Of a DNA stretch of 58,222 bases, positions 56,047 through 58,222 are shown piece by piece. Every line of letters starts with the position of its first letter. Position 1 is the first letter of the stretch. The position numbers and the translations under genes were made by a program. The notes under the pieces are model-generated. The model was not told where the DNA came from, did no database searches, and saw only the letters and a list, made by a program, of their open reading frames with translations. This DNA is from a virus, in IMG/VR virus record IMGVR_UViG_3300037069_001350, positions 1-58,222 of that record; one strand, given 5' to 3'.

Positions 56047-57321
56047 GTGCAGGCCGCGGACACGGGTCGTGTCCTCATGCTGCAGCGGTCGATGAACGAC
56101 CCGTCGACCGCTACGGCAGGCATGTGGGAGTTCCCCGGCGGCTGCCTCGAAGCGGGTGAGTCCACCCGCGTCGGGGCGATGCGCGAATGGTGCGAGGAGG
56201 TCGGCCAGCTGCTGCCTCGTGGCGAACTGGCTGGCAGCTGGCGCACGCAGGTCTACGAGGGCCACGTCTGGTCGATCCCGTCCGAGGACGACATCGACCT
56301 GCTGGACCGGGACACGGTGAGCAACCCGGACGACCCGGACGGCGACGACATCGAGTCGATCGCCTGGTGGTCCCCGGAGCACCTGATCGGCAACCCCGCG
56401 GTCCGCACCGAACTGGCTGCGAGCCTCGACGTGGTGCTGCCCACCCTCGGTGTCGACCCGGTCGAGAAGTCGACCGACGACGACTGGCACGCCCACCCTG
56501 ACCGGCACGTCGAGCAGGCCCTCACCGGCTTCCACTCGCAGAACGTGCACGCCGCGATGGGCGACATGGTCACGCTCGACCAGCTGCGCGAGGTGGCTCG
56601 TAGCTACCTGGCGATCCACCGCCAGCCGGTCGTGAAGTTCGACGGGCAGGCCCGCGACGCCAACGGCAGGTTCGCCGCTGGCGGCATGGGTGGCAACGAC
56701 TCGGGCTCGAAGTCGTCGGGCTCGGGCTCGGCAGGCTCGGGCTCGGCAGGCGGCTACGCGGAGATCACCGCCGCTGACCTGCAGGCTGGCGACGGGTCGG
56801 CGAACAGCCGGGCCGTGTCGTCGAGCGAGTTCCAGGCGCTCGCCGCCGAGGGTCACGCCTCGATGGACGCCCGGATCGCCGCCTCGTCCCCGCCCACGGG
56901 GATCAGCAGCAACCTGGACGCGGTGAAGGCCAGCAGCTACGCCTCGGTGCAGGAGTCGTGGGGCGGCACCACGATCGACGCCCACACCGGCGCGCCGGTC
57001 GCGAGCAACGGGGCGAACGCCTACGCGCTCTCGATCAAGCCCGCCGGGGTGGCCTCGGTCAGCATCCCCGAGAACGCCACCGCGGCCCAGTTCGGGTCGG
57101 CGATGGACTCGGCGATGTCGCAGTTCCATGACCAGCTGTCGATCGCTGGCGCTCACCTCGGCGTGTTCCACAACGACGCAGGCGGCACCATCGAGATCGA
57201 CCCGACCCTGGTGGTCGGATCGCTGCACGAGGTCGAGACGATCGGCGCGTACACGCACGCCGTCGGCGGCGCGTACAACTTCGCCGACGGCAACGGCTAC
57301 TGGCCCCCGCACGTCGCCTGA
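56047..57321 (+). CDS. NUDIX hydrolase fused to a phage structural-type C-terminal domain
   Basis: 424 residues if GTG 56047 is used. The NUDIX box is complete: GCLEAGE ... REWCEEVGQ, after AGMWEFPGG. The usual first strand (AAGLAV) lies upstream of GTG in the same open frame, which has no other start, so the N-terminus is short unless made by frameshift from the portal. A linker DANGRFAAGGMGG and Gly/Ser repeats (~220-240) lead to a C-terminal domain (FHNDAGGTIEIDPTLVVGSL, GAYTHAVGGAYNFADGNGYW) of a kind seen in phage head-region proteins. Confidence 0.75.
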   Translation: MQAADTGRVLMLQRSMNDPSTATAGMWEFPGGCLEAGESTRVGAMREWCEEVGQLLPRGELAGSWRTQVYEGHVWSIPSEDDIDLLDRDTVSNPDDPDGDDIESIAWWSPEHLIGNPAVRTELAASLDVVLPTLGVDPVEKSTDDDWHAHPDRHVEQALTGFHSQNVHAAMGDMVTLDQLREVARSYLAIHRQPVVKFDGQARDANGRFAAGGMGGNDSGSKSSGSGSAGSGSAGGYAEITAADLQAGDGSANSRAVSSSEFQALAAEGHASMDARIAASSPPTGISSNLDAVKASSYASVQESWGGTTIDAHTGAPVASNGANAYALSIKPAGVASVSIPENATAAQFGSAMDSAMSQFHDQLSIAGAHLGVFHNDAGGTIEIDPTLVVGSLHEVETIGAYTHAVGGAYNFADGNGYWPPHVA

Positions 57322-57353
57322 CCGTAGTGTCATAACCGCTGGAAGGATCGACC

Positions 57354-57527
57354 ATGAGCGAGCGCATCGTCACGCACTTCAAGGGACCGGGGCAGTGGTA
57401 CGCCCAGGCCCGGAAGCTGCAGGAGGAGCACGCGCGCACCCACCCGGACGAGCGGCCCGCGCCGCGGATCGAGCACCAGCCCGAGCCGAGCGAGCCCCGC
57501 ACCTCGGAGGTCGACAGTGGCGACTGA
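57354..57527 (+). CDS. Small protein of unknown function
   Basis: 57 residues after GGAAGGA. HFKGPGQWYAQARKLQEEHA is helical; the end is Pro/Glu-rich. It lies between the NUDIX and MuF genes. Confidence 0.55.
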   Translation: MSERIVTHFKGPGQWYAQARKLQEEHARTHPDERPAPRIEHQPEPSEPRTSEVDSGD

Positions 57528-57681
57528 TACGGAACTGGCTGTCGATCGCTGCCCCGTCTGCGGGCATCGGTCGACGACCCTGGCGACCAGGCTGATCGGC
57601 GGGCTGATCGTGGCGCTGATCGCGGCGCTGGTCGTGCTCGGGCTCGGCGACCTGGTCGTCCTGGCAGCCAGCCACCTGTGA
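57517..57681 (+). CDS. Small membrane protein with zinc-knuckle N-terminus
   Basis: 54 residues from GTG 57517. CPVCGHRSTT is followed by one membrane span (LIGGLIVALIAALVVLGLG). It overlaps the previous gene by eleven bases and the next by GTGA. Confidence 0.5.
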   Translation: MATDTELAVDRCPVCGHRSTTLATRLIGGLIVALIAALVVLGLGDLVVLAASHL

Positions 57682-57866
57682 GCAGGCCGCTGCCGCTCGT
57701 GATCGAGCGCGACCCGAGCCCCTGCACCTGGTGCGAGGGCTCGGGCACCTTCCCGGTGCTAGTCGACGGCGAACGCCGCGGTCAGCTGCGCTGGGCCGAC
57801 ACCCGGTGCCCGAACTGCTCGGGCACCGGCACGAAAGACGCGGGTGTGAGTACACCCGATCAGTGA
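57678..57866 (+). CDS. Small DnaJ-type zinc-finger protein
   Basis: 62 residues from GTG 57678. CTWCEGSGTFPV and CPNCSGTGTKD match the CxxCxGxG zinc units of DnaJ. No J domain. A terminator follows. Confidence 0.6.
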   Translation: MSRPLPLVIERDPSPCTWCEGSGTFPVLVDGERRGQLRWADTRCPNCSGTGTKDAGVSTPDQ

Positions 57867-57915
57867 CGCGCGTGATGCCGTCACCCGCAGTGCGCGCGAC
57901 GCCGCTGCAGCACCG

Positions 57916-57950
57916 ACGCCCCCCCGGCGGCTGAAACGCCGGGGGGGCGT
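57916..57950. terminator. Strong hairpin before the MuF-like gene
   Basis: ACGCCCCCCCGGCG pairs perfectly with CGCCGGGGGGGCGT around GCTGAAA, then TTGC. A 14-bp stem inside the head operon, 30 bases before the MuF start; it may lower MuF expression relative to portal. Confidence 0.65.
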
Positions 57951-57979
57951 TGCACTGTCCGCCTGGGGAGGGCTGCCGC

Positions 57980-58222
57980 ATGTCCGCACCGCAGCCGAAG
58001 CCCGACGCCGTACTGGAACAGCTGCCCGCCCCGCACGAGGCGAAGCCGCAGCCCGACGTCTCCGAGCCCGCCGAGGTCACCCGCGCCCGCGAGTTCCTGC
58101 GCGACCACCTGCACCTCGACACGACGACCTTGAAGGACGCGCTGGCCGCGGTCTACGGGGACGCCTACTCGTCCGGCGTGCTGGCCGGTCTGCAGCTGGA
58201 CGGCAGCGCGAACCCGGTGCCC
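57980..58222 (+). CDS. MuF-like head protein, 5' part (continues at base 2)
   Basis: 81 codons from ATG 57980: a Pro/Ala-rich start (SAPQPKPDAVLEQLPAPHEA), then EVTRAREFLRDHLHLDTTTL. The last 42 codons equal those at 2-127, so the gene continues at the beginning of the window to 1189. CTGGGGAGGG is just upstream. Confidence 0.85.
   Translation, partial: MSAPQPKPDAVLEQLPAPHEAKPQPDVSEPAEVTRAREFLRDHLHLDTTTLKDALAAVYGDAYSSGVLAGLQLDGSANPVP
58097..58222 (+). repeat. Terminal overlap: identical to bases 2-127
   Basis: All 126 bases match 2-127; the base before differs (a at 1, c at 58096). The length is close to a common assembly k-mer, so this is best read as the overlap of a circular or circularly permuted assembly rather than a physical repeat. 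Map length is 58,095 bases. Confidence 0.85.

Overview
This window is essentially one complete genome of a temperate, long-tailed (siphovirus-type) double-stranded DNA phage of a high-GC actinobacterium. The phage nature follows from a full set of head and tail genes: large terminase, portal, MuF-like protein, XkdF-like protease, scaffold, major capsid, tail tube, tape measure and lysin. It is temperate because it carries a serine integrase and a divergent repressor/Cro-like switch. The actinobacterial host follows from the very GC-rich codon use, a WhiB-type Fe-S protein, a DUF1906 lysin and a DUF3039 protein. The host genus cannot be read from the sequence. Bases 2-127 are repeated exactly at 58097-58222, so the contig closes to a circular map of about 58,095 bp. 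The break falls inside the MuF-like gene, which starts at 57980 and ends at 1189.

Layout on the circular map. (1) 48691-58222 and 1-21074, plus strand: small terminase candidate, large terminase, portal, a NUDIX protein, MuF-like protein, RusA resolvase, protease, scaffold, major capsid, head-tail joining proteins, an extremely basic His/Arg/Lys protein, tail tube, tail chaperones, tape measure, a second tail-tube-like protein, tail-tip proteins, lysin, HNH-like protein and two holin candidates, closed by a strong terminator at 21081. (2) 21146-26253, minus strand: a tightly coupled operon of small proteins around a DnaN-like sliding clamp. (3) 26379-27816, plus strand: two small genes and a DUF932 protein. 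(4) 27922-30846, minus strand: serine integrase, SHOCT protein, ImmA/IrrE-type peptidase and an XRE repressor. (5) 31086-48547, plus strand: Cro-like protein, then recombination (ERF, YqaJ exonuclease, SSB), WhiB, a replication-organizer-like protein with an iteron-like array inside its gene, a DnaB/RepA-type helicase, nucleotide metabolism (dNMP kinase, 5'(3')-nucleotidase, MazG), a ClpP-like protease and many tiny cysteine-rich proteins. Most neighbouring genes overlap by ATGA or GTGA, which indicates translational coupling.

How it works together. A palindrome of the form TTGAC-N5-GTCAA occurs at four promoters or promoter-like sites (26342, 30920, 31020, 45299), each time laid over a -35 box. 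I infer these are operators of the repressor at 30463-30846. The adjacent ImmA-type peptidase suggests induction by repressor cleavage.

The most unusual features are these. (a) A canonical CCCTTTC -1 slippery site at the end of the portal gene would fuse portal to a NUDIX hydrolase and supply the missing NUDIX N-terminus. (b) Thirty-one copies of the half-site ATCGGGT/ACCCGAT lie in three clusters: inside the replication-organizer gene next to an AT-richer hexamer repeat (a lambda-O-like origin arrangement), just before the small terminase candidate, and just upstream of the large terminase. (c) A 190-residue protein in the tail operon is about 70% His, Arg and Lys and has no acidic residue. 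(d) Two tail-tube paralogues flank the tape measure gene.
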